Below, piece after piece: positions 1 to 9,475 of a stretch of 36,835 bases of DNA. Made by a program: the position numbers and the translations under genes. The first letter of the stretch is position 1. Every line of letters starts with the position of its first letter. The stretch is taken from contig JASHOS010000193.1 of the NCBI GenBank assembly GCA_030040995.1, positions 1 through 36,835 on the forward strand. The letters are read 5' to 3'. The DNA is from Terriglobia bacterium (GTDB lineage Bacteria; Acidobacteriota; Terriglobia; UBA7540). The notes under the pieces were generated by a model. The model had not been told where the DNA came from. It saw only the letters and a list, made by a program, of their open reading frames with translations, and searched no databases.

Positions 1-2142
1 CAGTACCATGGGGTAAACCTGTCCGTCGTTCGCAGCCAGCAGGCTTCCCAGCAATCTTTGTGCCTCATCCCACAATCCGGCATTCGAATAGTCGAAAGCG
101 ATATCCAGATGGGTCTGCGCATCGCCTCGCATCAGATGGCGCAATTCCTCGCCCAAGCTCTCCGCCCGCTTGTCATCCTGCCTGGCCGTACACGCCAGAA
201 CCAGCTCGTTCCGGGACCAGAAATCAAGCGGGTCCATGGCCGCCGTTTCCTGAGCCAGCTTTTCGGCCTGAGCCACCTGCCCGGTCCGCCGCAGGATGGC
301 GGACATGAGATTGCGAGCCTTCAGGTTCGGCGAATTGACGGCCAGCGAGCGTTCGAGATGCTCAAGTGCGCTTTCGTAGCGGACACGCTGGCAATCGATT
401 TCAGCAAGCGCGTAATAACTGGCGTCCTGCCACGCGTAATTCCAGGCTGCTTTGTAAAAGGCCGAGTAGGATTCGTCAAATCGGTGCTGAAATTTCAGCG
501 CCAGACCCAGGTTGTAATAGGGCTCGCCATCTGACGGATTGGGATTCCAACGGGTCAGTCTTTGAATCGCGAGGCGAAAGTGTTCTTCCGCTTCCCGGAA
601 CTGCCCCCGGCGCAGATTCTGCAGCCCTAACGCATTGTTCGCACGCACATCGTTCGGATCGCGGTCGAGCAACTCACGCCAGTAAAGGTCCGGATGCCGG
701 GTCGCATGCCGGTACTGCTCAAGGTGCAAACCCGTCAGAAAGAGTTCTTCGTTCGTCTTGACCTTTTGCGGCGGCGGAGACTCCGTCGCAGGCTGTCCTA
801 CCGCCTTGCCTTTAAGATCCTCCGGCCGATAGCAAACCAACTCCCGGCCATCGCAACTAAAAACTCTGAGCAGCAATTCCGCTGGCTCGGTATTTACAGG
901 AAGTGTCAGTCGCTCGACAAGGGGGTTTGCGGGATCGAGATTCACGGTCCGATCAAAGAAAAAGGCTTCCCCACCAGAGAGGACCACACGGGTTCCCGGC
1001 AGTCTTTCCGCGGCGCAGACGCCAAACTTGACTTTCCCACCGTCGATTTCCAAGCTCACGGCCAGTTTCCGGTTGGCGTTGACCGCTAGACCAATCTGCT
1101 GGATCGGATACCAGTACTGCCGGAAGGTCTTGGTCTCATACGGTTGAAGCCATGAGAAGTCTGGCTGGTTGTCGGTGTAGACTCCCGCCATCAGCTCTAC
1201 GTACGGACCATCGGAGTCGGTCAGTTCCCGGTCCCAGGCGTGCCCGAATTCTGCATTGCCCCAAGTCCACAGCTTTTTCCCAGGAGCTATGTGATGGTCG
1301 GCAACGTGAACCACACCCGCCTGCCGAGCGTGGTCGTATCCGCCCAGGAAATCGAAACGTGATTCCATTACCATGTAAGAGGTGGGAACTGGAATGTTCT
1401 TATACCAGCGGATGTCCACTCCCTGGCCGTAGTCCACCCCGTAATAAAATCCTCGCGCCCCGGGAAATTCAGATATCGCTCTCCTCCCGTGATCAGCAAC
1501 ATAGGTGACGTCGGGAGGAAAAAAAGCCTGGTACTGCTCGTGGACGTGAACGCCGAGATTGGCCCACCAGAGAAACGATTGGACAAATGGAGTTCGATTG
1601 TACAGGCGCACGCGGCCTTCGACGAGCGATTTGCCAGGATAAACTGTAATCCCGACCATTCCCTTCATACGATTCATGGGCTCATGCTCGCTGAGCCAGA
1701 CGGTGCCGGCGCCGTCTGGATGGCTCTCGATCAAGTAATCTACCGGCGCGAAGGTTGACGGGCGGTGGTGCTGTGGCCAGTTAAACTCGATCCCTCCCGA
1801 TATCCAGGGCCCGAGCAAACCCACGAGCGCCGGTTTGATAACGTGTTGGTGGTAGATGAATTCGTAGCCATTTGTTTTGTCCAAGCCGGCGTGGACGCGC
1901 CCTCCGATTTCAGGAAGGACCATCACCTGGATGTATTCGTTCTCAAGGAACACAGCCTGATAGTGCATTTCCTTCTTTTCGTCCGATACGCGGTCCGTAA
2001 AGGGATTCGGATAGACCTTGCCGCCGCTGCCCTGGTATACCCGCTTCTCGAGAAACATCGGGTTAGGATCGGGCGGAGGCACGAGGTAGGTGGGGATGAG
2101 GACTCGCTCTTCCCACACGCGCACTGGGGAATAGGATTTCAC
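1..2142 (-). CDS. DUF5107 domain protein with C-terminal tetratricopeptide repeats (3' end cut by window)
   Basis: I read an uninterrupted minus-strand frame of 714 codons that runs off the left edge, so the C-terminus is missing. The first ~390 residues match the DUF5107 pattern: an early NPMFLEKRVYQG block, then VLPEIGGRVHAGLDKTNGYEF, GPWISGGIEFNWPQHHRP and a Trp-rich beta-sandwich. From about residue 440 onward there are helical TPR units (for example NDVRANNALGLQNLRRGQFREA). In this family such proteins often sit in carbohydrate loci, and the fold resembles galactose-mutarotase-like beta sandwiches; no reaction is established. The start is the GTG at 2142, because an in-frame TAA lies only six codons upstream; I see no good Shine-Dalgarno. 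It diverges from the LacI-type gene, and its promoter carries a predicted operator half-site, which suggests sugar-dependent control. Family assignment is firm; function is unknown. Confidence 0.85.
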   Translation of the reverse strand, partial: MKSYSPVRVWEERVLIPTYLVPPPDPNPMFLEKRVYQGSGGKVYPNPFTDRVSDEKKEMHYQAVFLENEYIQVMVLPEIGGRVHAGLDKTNGYEFIYHQHVIKPALVGLLGPWISGGIEFNWPQHHRPSTFAPVDYLIESHPDGAGTVWLSEHEPMNRMKGMVGITVYPGKSLVEGRVRLYNRTPFVQSFLWWANLGVHVHEQYQAFFPPDVTYVADHGRRAISEFPGARGFYYGVDYGQGVDIRWYKNIPVPTSYMVMESRFDFLGGYDHARQAGVVHVADHHIAPGKKLWTWGNAEFGHAWDRELTDSDGPYVELMAGVYTDNQPDFSWLQPYETKTFRQYWYPIQQIGLAVNANRKLAVSLEIDGGKVKFGVCAAERLPGTRVVLSGGEAFFFDRTVNLDPANPLVERLTLPVNTEPAELLLRVFSCDGRELVCYRPEDLKGKAVGQPATESPPPQKVKTNEELFLTGLHLEQYRHATRHPDLYWRELLDRDPNDVRANNALGLQNLRRGQFREAEEHFRLAIQRLTRWNPNPSDGEPYYNLGLALKFQHRFDESYSAFYKAAWNYAWQDASYYALAEIDCQRVRYESALEHLERSLAVNSPNLKARNLMSAILRRTGQVAQAEKLAQETAAMDPLDFWSRNELVLACTARQDDKRAESLGEELRHLMRGDAQTHLDIAFDYSNAGLWDEAQRLLGSLLAANDGQVYPMVL

Positions 2143-2204
2143 CGGGCGTTGCCGTCCAGCTTACGAAGGGATCTGCGCAGTATCTTGACGTTTACGTTCA
2201 CGGC

Positions 2205-2238
2205 ACGTATTCTAACGTATGGTCGGCGAAGGTGGCAA
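2205..2238 (-). promoter_or_regulatory. Predicted promoter and LacI-type operator of the DUF5107 gene
   Basis: On the minus strand, TTGCCA (2238-2233) and TAGAAT (2214-2209) form -35/-10 boxes 18 nt apart. An imperfect palindrome at 2205-2218 (outer arms ACGT/ACGT) covers the -10. Its right half, CTAACGTA at 2212-2219, is identical to 3652-3659 in front of the receptor gene. The 348-nt gap between the divergent genes holds nothing else I recognise. Operator assignment is inferred from the shared octamer and the neighbouring LacI gene. Confidence 0.5.
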
Positions 2239-2490
2239 CTGGGGTCCTGCAGGACTCTGAGAAACTCTGACGGAACAGCGGGGCGGCTGATTTCGTCTCG
2301 ACATGGGTACCAAGTTGTTACTCACCGGCTGGAAGCATGAAGTCTCCCCTGCGCAGAATTTTTACCACCACCTGAAATCGAAAGGCGGCGACCCACTGCA
2401 GACCAATCGATTTTTCGTCTACGCCATCGATGAAAAATGTAGGAACATCCTGCAAACCGCACGAACTGACCAACAGAAGGCGATAGAGAC

Positions 2491-3555
2491 ATGAAGAGGA
2501 TTGGGGTGGAGGACATCGCTCGTCTGGCCAACGTATCCATCGGTACCGTGGACCGCGCCCTGCACGGCCGCAAGGAAATCGGCGAGGCCACGCGGAAGCG
2601 CATTCTGAAGATCGCGCGGGAGCACGGTTATCGTCCCAACATGGCTGCCCGTGCGTTGTCTGTAGGGAAACCATCGATTCGAATCGGTGTGTGCCTTCCT
2701 CGGGAGGTCCATTACTTCTTCGATCAGGTGCGCGAAGGGTTTATGAACGAAGCGCGCCGTTACCAAGAGCTGGGGGTGGAAGTGCTGTATTGTCCATTTG
2801 AGCGATTGGGTGTAGGAGAAGGGGAAAAGATGGAACGGTTGCTCCGTGATCGTCCCCACGTTCTCGCAGTTTGTCCCGGCCACCCTCAGGCCCTCGCACC
2901 GCTCATCAGCCAGGCCGAGGAGCAGAACATTCGAGTCATCTGCGTCAATTCCGACGCACCCGGAACGGCCCGATCCGGAGTCGTGTGTGTCGATCCGATC
3001 GTCACTGGCCGTCTCGCTGGGGAATTGATGAGCAAACTCCTCCTCCCGAACTCCGGCGTCGCGGTGGTCACCGGCCTGTCTGCCACCGAAGACCACCGGA
3101 AGAAGGTGCAAGCTTTTTCTGAAATGTTCGTGGGTTTATCCCCTGCTGGCAGGTTGGCGGAGGTTGTGGAAGGACATGACGACGAGGATGAAACATTTCA
3201 GAAAGTCTATGATCTCCTTACCCGGCACCCAACGTTGAAAGGCTTGTATGTCAGCACAGCCAATTGCCTGCCCGTGTGCCATGCCGTCGGCGCCCGCGGG
3301 CTCCACGGCAAAATCAAAGTGATCGCCACGGACCTTTTCAAAGAGATGGTTCCTTATTTTCGCAAAGGAACTGTCGTTGCTTCAATCCACCAGCGACCTT
3401 ACGTCCAGGGTCAGATTGCCGTGCGCCTGGCCGTGGATTATGCCGCGAATGGCGAACCTATCCCTTCTGTTTATCACCTCAATCCCCATGTCGTGATGCA
3501 GTCCAACATGCATCTGTTTCGTGAACTCCGCGGGGGCAGGATTGCAGGAGGATAG
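2491..3555 (+). CDS. LacI-family transcriptional regulator
   Basis: 354 residues, the usual LacI length. Residues 3-50 form the LacI helix-turn-helix and hinge (VEDIARLANVSIGTVDRALHG, then YRPNMAARALSVGK). Residues ~64-340 form a periplasmic-binding-protein-like sensor domain with the expected 'DPIVTGRLAGELM' and 'GLYVSTANCLPVCHAVG' type segments. It is a cytoplasmic DNA-binding repressor or activator responding to a sugar; the ligand cannot be read from the sequence. AGAAGG lies 10 nt before the ATG. It sits between the divergent DUF5107 gene and a TonB-dependent receptor, and both of their promoters contain a similar palindrome, so these are its probable targets. No defects are seen. Confidence 0.95.
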   Translation: MKRIGVEDIARLANVSIGTVDRALHGRKEIGEATRKRILKIAREHGYRPNMAARALSVGKPSIRIGVCLPREVHYFFDQVREGFMNEARRYQELGVEVLYCPFERLGVGEGEKMERLLRDRPHVLAVCPGHPQALAPLISQAEEQNIRVICVNSDAPGTARSGVVCVDPIVTGRLAGELMSKLLLPNSGVAVVTGLSATEDHRKKVQAFSEMFVGLSPAGRLAEVVEGHDDEDETFQKVYDLLTRHPTLKGLYVSTANCLPVCHAVGARGLHGKIKVIATDLFKEMVPYFRKGTVVASIHQRPYVQGQIAVRLAVDYAANGEPIPSVYHLNPHVVMQSNMHLFRELRGGRIAGG

Positions 3556-3607
3556 CCACTTCGACACTGGAATTGTTAAGAAAGTAGTTAAAAAGGTTAA
3601 AAAGTCC

Positions 3608-3657
3608 TTGACACCGGTCCTTTACCTGAAGTAGTATTTTTCCCGTTATCGCTAACG
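3608..3657 (+). promoter_or_regulatory. Promoter with overlapping LacI-type operator upstream of the first TonB-dependent receptor
   Basis: A consensus TTGACA (3608-3613) is followed after 18 nt by TAGTAT (3632-3637). Starting 7 nt later, CGTTATCGCTAACG (3644-3657) is a 14-bp palindrome with six of seven base pairs matching, which places it over the predicted +1. This geometry is typical of repression by LacI-family proteins. The ~220-nt leader between here and the receptor ATG at 3877 holds no gene I can support. Confidence 0.65.
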
Positions 3658-3876
3658 TAAATGGAAGAAGCCGCGTACCGAAAAAATGAGGAATCGAGAC
3701 TTGTCCTCGTTGACCTTTGTCTCGGTAGGCAGTACATAATTCCCTGTGTAGGTTAACGGAATGCCCCCTGAGGGCGACGTAATGGCGGTCGGAAAAGACA
3801 GAAGAGATGTAATGGCCCGTGGGCTGGCAGAGGAGCGGTTCCGCAACTCAAAAATAATGAGGTTGGGGCGCGCAAA

Positions 3877-6800
3877 ATGAAAAACTTCATGACATTGAGG
3901 GTATTTATGTTGGCTGTTCTCTTTCTGGTTGGTGGTTCGGCCAGTACGGTTCTCAGCCAGAATGCTAATGTGGGCGAGATCCGCGGGCTTGTCACCGACA
4001 CGTCGGGAGCGGCCATGCCGGGCGTGCAGGTGACAATTACGGAGGTGCTGACCGGCGTCAGCACGCGGGTTACGACGAATTCAAGCGGAACCTATGATGC
4101 GCCCACCCTCATTTCAGGACACTACTCGATTACCTTTGCGAAAAGGGGATTCAACACCTTCACTAGAAATGGCCTCACGCTGGGAATCCAAGTAGTCGAG
4201 GTGGACGCAAAGCTCAGCGTGGGAGCCGTAACTCAACAAGTAACGGTAACGGCGCCGACCCCCGTCGTCCAAACTCAGACCTCAGAGAGCAGTTCGACCA
4301 TTTCATCCACGGCGATGATGAACCTGCCCAACGTAGGGATGACATGGTACTACTTTGCCGATCTTATTCCAGGGACCGCCCCGGGTGGAAATAATTTCCA
4401 GGGAAGTGGGGCGAGCATTAACGGCTCCGCGCCCTTCACCTCGACTTGGCTTATCAACGGGACGAGTGCATTTTTTACCGCGGACAACAATAATCCAGAC
4501 GTCGTCGGCAATGTTTCAATGGACAGCATCTCAGAGGTAAAAGTGAGTACTAATAGCTACAGTGCGCAGTACGGGAATGGATCCTCGGTGTTCAACACGA
4601 TTACGAAAACAGGCACAAACCAGTGGCACGGCTCATTGTTCGAGTTCGACGAGAACACTGCTATGAATACCCGAAACTTCTTTGATCCGGCGACTTCTCC
4701 TTACCATTGGAATGAGTTTGGCGGAACGGTAGGCGGGCCCATCAAACGCAACAAGGCGTTCTTCTTCTTCTCATACCAGGACGAGCGGGCGATCACCTAC
4801 TCTCCTACGTTCGCAACTGTCCCGACCAAGAGCGAGGAAAGCGGCGATTTTAACAACCCGGAATACCCAACTGTATATAACCCGGCAAGCCTTGTGAACG
4901 GTGTCCGAACTCCGCTGGCTAACAACACAATTCCTTCTTCAGAGATTTCTCCCTGGGCCGCTAAGGCTCAGCAATACTTCCCACAACCGAATCTGCCGGG
5001 CATCTACAACAACTATTTCGACAATCTCATCTACCCTTCGGTCGAGCCTTGGTACAGCGGAAACGTGCAGTACCATTTTTCGGCGGCCAACCAGGTTATG
5101 GTCTCCGTGATGGTAACTCCACAAACTCTTCCGGAGCCTAGCGCAATTCCGGTCGGGAGCTACTCTGAGATTGCCCGGGAGCAACAGGACAGTGTCTCAG
5201 ATACGTGGTCAATCAGCCCCAGCATCGTCAACGAGGCCGACATTGGGTTGATACGTTTCCACGCCAATGGTGCTCCTGCTGACGCAACGACGAACTTCCC
5301 TTCGCTGTTGGGCGAGTTGAATCCACAGTCAAACCTATTTCCATCAGTCTCGATTAGCGGCACCATTTCGACTTCGATCTATCCCGGCCTTCATTTCCTC
5401 ATGTCTGAGGGCGAGTACTCTCCATCGGATGTGCTGACCTTAGTTAAAGGGAAGCATATTATGAAGATGGGTGGCGAGTTCGACAGGATGTACAATAACT
5501 ACTCGACATGGGGCGATACCCAGACGGGAAATTTCAGTTTCAGCGGCACGATGACAGCGAACCCTGCTAATCCGTCGAGCTCAGGCCTCGGATACGCGGA
5601 TTTTCTCTATGGCCTACCGGAAACTTGGTCTGTGACGGAATACCCGGTGCTCGGGCAGAGGTCATGGGACGGAGACTTGTATTTCGAGGATGACTACAAG
5701 GTCCGCAAAGATCTTACATTGAATCTGGGTTTACGGTACGGGATCCAGGGAGGTTGGGGCGAGGCTCTTAACAGACTCTCCGACTTCGATCCGTCTATTG
5801 TCAATCCTGCCACGAATACGCCAGGCGCGTTGTGGTACGGGGGGCAAGACGGACGCAATACGCTTGAGGCAACCAACTATCACGGCTTCCAGCCGCGTGT
5901 GGGATTTGCGTGGTCGCCCCGCAATAATTGGGCGGTCCGAGGGGCCTACGGAATTTTCGACCAAGTCTGGGCGGGGGCGAATTACTCCGCGGGGATCGGT
6001 CAGGGGTGGGACACAACCGGCTCCGAAATTTCTTCCAACTTGTACACCCCGATTTTTAGCATGTCCCCTCCTACCGGGACGCTGTTGGCCGATTATCCCA
6101 CCTTAACGCAGGGACCTGGCCTTCCCATATATCCTACTGCGAAAACACGAACTGCCTCCCTGCTCAACGGCACGGGGATAAGTTATTACCCCTACAGCGC
6201 TCCCATTCCCTACATTCAACAAGCTCACCTCGATATTCAGCACCAAGTGCATGGAGTCCTTGTAGACGCTGGTTATGTGTGGACGCGAGGCATTCATCTT
6301 CCCCTCTTCGCAGATTACGACCAAGTCCCTGAAAATCGCCTGCTGGCGGGGGCGGCAGACGAACTGCTTCAGGAGCCTTACCCGCAGTACACCAGCTTGT
6401 ATGGGAACCTTTACGATGGCGTGTCAAATTACGATGCGTTTGAATTAACCGTAAAGCGCAGCTTCTCAAACGGTCTGCTGTTTACGGCCAACTATACTTG
6501 GTCAAAGGCTATGGACATGGAGACGGTCTCCAATTTGTACGGTGGCAATTCTGGGCTCATCCAAAATACCTACAATCTAACGGCCAATTACGGTCTCGGA
6601 GACTTGGATATGCCCAATATATTCAATTTCGAAGCTGTCTATCAGCTTCCGGTTGGGAGTGGTAAGCGGTTCGTGAATCGCGGAGGGATTCTTAACGGAG
6701 TGATTGGGGGATGGCAAATTTCCTCTGTGCTCCAAGTGCATTCAGGGTCGCCTTTCACTCCGACCATGGGAACAGCCAACCTGAGTGGCTCGCTCGGGAA

Positions 6801-7152
6801 TGACTGGTATCCCAATCGGATTGCCAACGGCACAGTTCCGAATCCATCGATCAGTGACTGGTTCAACACTGCAGCGTTTGCTGAACCCGCTGCGTACACC
6901 TTCGGGAATTCGGGATACGACGTCCTGTTTGGTCCAAGTTACAAGGACCTGGACCTCTCGCTTTCCAAGAGTTTTTCCGTTCGCAAGCTGGGCGAGGGCG
7001 CGCAGTTTGAAATCCGGGCAGATGCATTTGATTCGCTCAACAACCCAAACTTCGGTTTTCCGAACTCAAGCATCGGGACCGCGGGAGTGGGTGTGATCTC
7101 ATCTGCAAACACGAGCCGCCTTCTCCAGCTCGGGGCACATTTCATGTTCTGA
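3877..7152 (+). CDS. Oar-like TonB-dependent receptor with N-terminal carboxypeptidase-regulatory-like domain
   Basis: 1091 residues. A signal peptide covers residues 1-28 (hydrophobic core VFMLAVLFLVGG, cleavage near VLSQ). A beta-sandwich carboxypeptidase-regulatory-like/CNA-B-type domain covers ~34-118 (GEIRGLVTDTSGAAMPGVQV). The plug follows, with ISEVKVSTNSYSAQYGNGSS and ITKTGTNQWHGSLFEF, then GGPIKRNKAFFFFSYQ. A large beta-barrel ends in an aromatic residue (HFMF), as outer-membrane proteins do. The family imports oligosaccharides or other bulky ligands through the outer membrane with TonB energy; the substrate is not evident. Its own promoter has a LacI-type operator, so sugar uptake is likely. 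A paralogue lies at 16542-19928. No SusD-like partner is present. Confidence 0.95.
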   Translation: MKNFMTLRVFMLAVLFLVGGSASTVLSQNANVGEIRGLVTDTSGAAMPGVQVTITEVLTGVSTRVTTNSSGTYDAPTLISGHYSITFAKRGFNTFTRNGLTLGIQVVEVDAKLSVGAVTQQVTVTAPTPVVQTQTSESSSTISSTAMMNLPNVGMTWYYFADLIPGTAPGGNNFQGSGASINGSAPFTSTWLINGTSAFFTADNNNPDVVGNVSMDSISEVKVSTNSYSAQYGNGSSVFNTITKTGTNQWHGSLFEFDENTAMNTRNFFDPATSPYHWNEFGGTVGGPIKRNKAFFFFSYQDERAITYSPTFATVPTKSEESGDFNNPEYPTVYNPASLVNGVRTPLANNTIPSSEISPWAAKAQQYFPQPNLPGIYNNYFDNLIYPSVEPWYSGNVQYHFSAANQVMVSVMVTPQTLPEPSAIPVGSYSEIAREQQDSVSDTWSISPSIVNEADIGLIRFHANGAPADATTNFPSLLGELNPQSNLFPSVSISGTISTSIYPGLHFLMSEGEYSPSDVLTLVKGKHIMKMGGEFDRMYNNYSTWGDTQTGNFSFSGTMTANPANPSSSGLGYADFLYGLPETWSVTEYPVLGQRSWDGDLYFEDDYKVRKDLTLNLGLRYGIQGGWGEALNRLSDFDPSIVNPATNTPGALWYGGQDGRNTLEATNYHGFQPRVGFAWSPRNNWAVRGAYGIFDQVWAGANYSAGIGQGWDTTGSEISSNLYTPIFSMSPPTGTLLADYPTLTQGPGLPIYPTAKTRTASLLNGTGISYYPYSAPIPYIQQAHLDIQHQVHGVLVDAGYVWTRGIHLPLFADYDQVPENRLLAGAADELLQEPYPQYTSLYGNLYDGVSNYDAFELTVKRSFSNGLLFTANYTWSKAMDMETVSNLYGGNSGLIQNTYNLTANYGLGDLDMPNIFNFEAVYQLPVGSGKRFVNRGGILNGVIGGWQISSVLQVHSGSPFTPTMGTANLSGSLGNDWYPNRIANGTVPNPSISDWFNTAAFAEPAAYTFGNSGYDVLFGPSYKDLDLSLSKSFSVRKLGEGAQFEIRADAFDSLNNPNFGFPNSSIGTAGVGVISSANTSRLLQLGAHFMF

Positions 7153-7756
7153 TTGCTCAATTTTCCGCGTCCCGGTCGGGCGAACGGCCCGGGCAGGCCA
7201 ACATCCCGGCGGATCCGTTCGGCGGGAGGCGCCGGGGTGATTAACAACGTGAGCCTGGAAGAGTATTGACCGCGGCACTGGAAGTTGTTGTCGAATGCTT
7301 GATGCATTTATGGAATTGGATTAGACCGAATTGGAAGGTTGCATCTCCTGCGTGGTGATGCATAATCGGTCCTGGACGAACGTCTGTGCCCGCCTAAACT
7401 GTTTTTACTTCGACCTACAGGTCGCAATGAGAATTCGATAAACCTTGGCGGGGGAAGGGGGCCTGCGGATTTCTGTTGACAGCGAGGGGTGAAAGAGGGG
7501 AACATAGGGGTAATGGCGAAGTCTGTGCAAAGCGAGCGTCGGGGATGTTGTTGTAACTGTTGTTGCAGCATGACCCCGAGTGTGGGCTGACGCCGGACGC
7601 GACTACCAATTCGAGTATAAAAGGCGAACCCATCGTCGGGAAAACATGAGACCCGGTGATGGGTTTTTTGTTTTGTCCCCTTACAGCGCCGCTCGATGAG
7701 TGGCATTGCTTGAAGCTTAGAATCCGGTGATGAGTTTTTCTCAGGAGGTTTCGCTA
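7153..7756 (+). other. 600-nt non-coding region with RNA-like secondary structure ahead of the siroheme reductase
   Basis: I see no convincing gene in either strand. Several inverted repeats stand out: a two-tier hairpin at 7324-7371 (GACCGA/TCGGTC outer arms, TGCATC/GATGCA inner arms), a weaker GGGG...CCCC stem near 7541-7577, and a strong terminator hairpin at 7627-7669. A TTGACA lies at 7476-7481 but without a convincing -10. Such an arrangement could be an attenuated leader of the reductase gene. I could not match it to a known riboswitch class. Confidence 0.45.
7627..7674 (+). terminator. Rho-independent terminator hairpin in the reductase leader
   Basis: A 14-nt left arm (7627-7640) pairs with 7652-7665 with two mismatches across an 11-nt loop, followed directly by TTTTTTGTTTT. 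It lies 475 nt past the receptor stop and ~90 nt before the reductase start, so it could either end readthrough from the receptor or act as a conditional attenuator. Confidence 0.75.
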
Positions 7757-9472
7757 GTGGGGTTCGGAGAGACGGCAACAGTTAAGGAAACCAAAGCGCA
7801 ACGCGCGGAGCGCCTGAAGGCTGCCAAGAATCCGTGGGAATGCCTGGAGGAGATTGAAAACTTCGCCAGAAATGGGTATGCCTCAATCCCTGAGGAGTGG
7901 CTGAAGACCTATTTCCGGTGGTGGGGAGTTTACACGCAAGGAGACGGCGCCGGGGTGCTGGGCGGAAAGGGCGGGGAAGGGAAATCGACGCCCTATTTTA
8001 TGTTGCGGATTCGCATCCCTAACGGGCTTATCCGGTCCAGCCAATTGAGGTGTGTGGCGCGGCTTGCCGAAAAGCACGCCCGGGGGTTGGCGGATCTTAC
8101 CGTTCGGCAAAACATTCAGCTTCACTGGCTGACCATTGAGTCGCTTCCTGAGGTTCTTCGTGAATTGGACCAGTGCGGCCTGACTACGCTCGCGGCCTGC
8201 GGGGACGACACTCGCAACGTCACGGGTTGCCCGCTGGCTGGGATTGACGCGTCGGAGATTTGCGACGCCTCGCCCTTAGCCTTCCAGATTCAGAAAATGC
8301 TCGTCGGCCCGCGGGAGTTCTACAACCTCCCCCGCAAGTTCAAGATTTGCGTTACGGGCTGCCCGGTGTGGTGTTCCTATCCGGAGATCAACGACGTGGG
8401 CTTGACGGCTACGAAGCGAACCCTGAACGGTCGGCTCGAAACCGGATTTTCACTCCGCATTGGCGGCGGGCTTTCCTCCGAGCCTCAGTTTGCCGTCCGC
8501 CTTCCAGCCTTTGTGCGCTGGGAGCAGGTGTTGCCGGTTGTGAGAGGCGTCGCGGAGATTTTCCGGGACTCGGAATGCCTGCGGCAGAGCCGCGAGCGCG
8601 CCCGGTTGAAATATCTTTTTTTGCGGCATGGCTGGACGGCGGCGAGTTTTCTCGAAGCGCTTGAGGGACGTATCGGTTTCCGGCTGGATCCTCCGGCCGA
8701 CGACCGGGCTCCCTCCGTCAATTACCGGGACCACGTCGGCATTTACCCTCAGAAGCAGCCGGGCAGCTTCTACGTAGGCATGGCGGTGCTGCGCGGGCGG
8801 ATGAGCGCGGAGCAAATGAGCCGCGCCGCCGGTGCTGCGGAGCAATATGGGAGCGGCGATCTGCGCATCACCAATATGCAGAATCTGCTTATTGTGAACG
8901 TACCGAAGTTTTATGCGGATCCTTTGGCGGCCGAGCTGGAGCAAGCCGGCCTTCCCATTTCCGGCTCACCGTTTTGGCGAGGCGCCGTCGCCTGCACGGG
9001 AACCGAGTTCTGTAAGCTTGCCATCACCGAAACCAAGGGCTTCACCCGGTGGCTGGTTGAGGAATTGGAAAAGCGCATGCCCACATTCAACGAACAACTG
9101 CGCATCGATGTGACCGGGTGCCCCAACAGTTGCGGCCAGCACTGGATCGCGGACATCGGCTTGGAAGGTAAGCGAATTAAAGTGGACGGAAAAATGGCAG
9201 ACGCGTATTATTTCTGCCTGGGCGGCGCGGTCGGAAAGCATCAGTCTCTGGCCCGGCCCGTTGGCTATCGTTGCCTGGCGTCGGACGTTCCGGCGGCGAT
9301 TGAGCGTCTTCTTTACTGCTATGCCGCTGAGCGTGACGAAGGAGAGAGCTTCCGCGGATTTTGCGCTCGCAGCGCCGACGGAGATTTAAGAGCCGCTCTT
9401 TCCGGCGATCAAGTCCCAATCGCGGGCCGCGAAGCCTTGGCGGAGGTCGTACCGGCTGGTCTTGATGGCTGA
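7757..9472 (+). CDS. Ferredoxin-type nitrite/sulfite reductase (siroheme, 4Fe-4S)
   Basis: 571 residues from the GTG at 7757, chosen because AGGAGG (7743-7748) stands 8 nt upstream; an earlier in-frame GTG/ATG at 7727/7730 has no ribosome site. The protein has the duplicated nitrite/sulfite-reductase layout. The first ferredoxin-like half contains LADLTVRQNIQLHWLT and the siroheme-binding segment with NVTGCPLAG. The second half carries the 4Fe-4S/siroheme ligands as CTGTEFCKLA (C-x5-C) and DVTGCPNSCGQ (C-x3-C). Such enzymes carry out six-electron reduction of nitrite to ammonium or sulfite to sulfide in the cytoplasm with ferredoxin. Sequence alone does not let me choose the substrate; it resembles NirA-type proteins. 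A HAD-like gene follows after 3 nt. Confidence 0.93.
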   Translation: MGFGETATVKETKAQRAERLKAAKNPWECLEEIENFARNGYASIPEEWLKTYFRWWGVYTQGDGAGVLGGKGGEGKSTPYFMLRIRIPNGLIRSSQLRCVARLAEKHARGLADLTVRQNIQLHWLTIESLPEVLRELDQCGLTTLAACGDDTRNVTGCPLAGIDASEICDASPLAFQIQKMLVGPREFYNLPRKFKICVTGCPVWCSYPEINDVGLTATKRTLNGRLETGFSLRIGGGLSSEPQFAVRLPAFVRWEQVLPVVRGVAEIFRDSECLRQSRERARLKYLFLRHGWTAASFLEALEGRIGFRLDPPADDRAPSVNYRDHVGIYPQKQPGSFYVGMAVLRGRMSAEQMSRAAGAAEQYGSGDLRITNMQNLLIVNVPKFYADPLAAELEQAGLPISGSPFWRGAVACTGTEFCKLAITETKGFTRWLVEELEKRMPTFNEQLRIDVTGCPNSCGQHWIADIGLEGKRIKVDGKMADAYYFCLGGAVGKHQSLARPVGYRCLASDVPAAIERLLYCYAAERDEGESFRGFCARSADGDLRAALSGDQVPIAGREALAEVVPAGLDG

Positions 9473-9475
9473 AAT

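Noticed and set aside
58-1758. Several plus-strand open frames
   Set aside because: They are shadows of the minus-strand DUF5107/TPR gene, which reads without a stop across the whole stretch and has family motifs.
2303-2494. Short open frame ending in ATGA overlap with the LacI gene
   Set aside because: No ribosome site and no recognisable sequence; the overlap is probably chance, though a leader peptide cannot be excluded.
7308-7778. 156-codon minus-strand open frame
   Set aside because: It crosses the terminator hairpin and the reductase start, and encodes a Pro/Arg/Ser-rich sequence with no family pattern.
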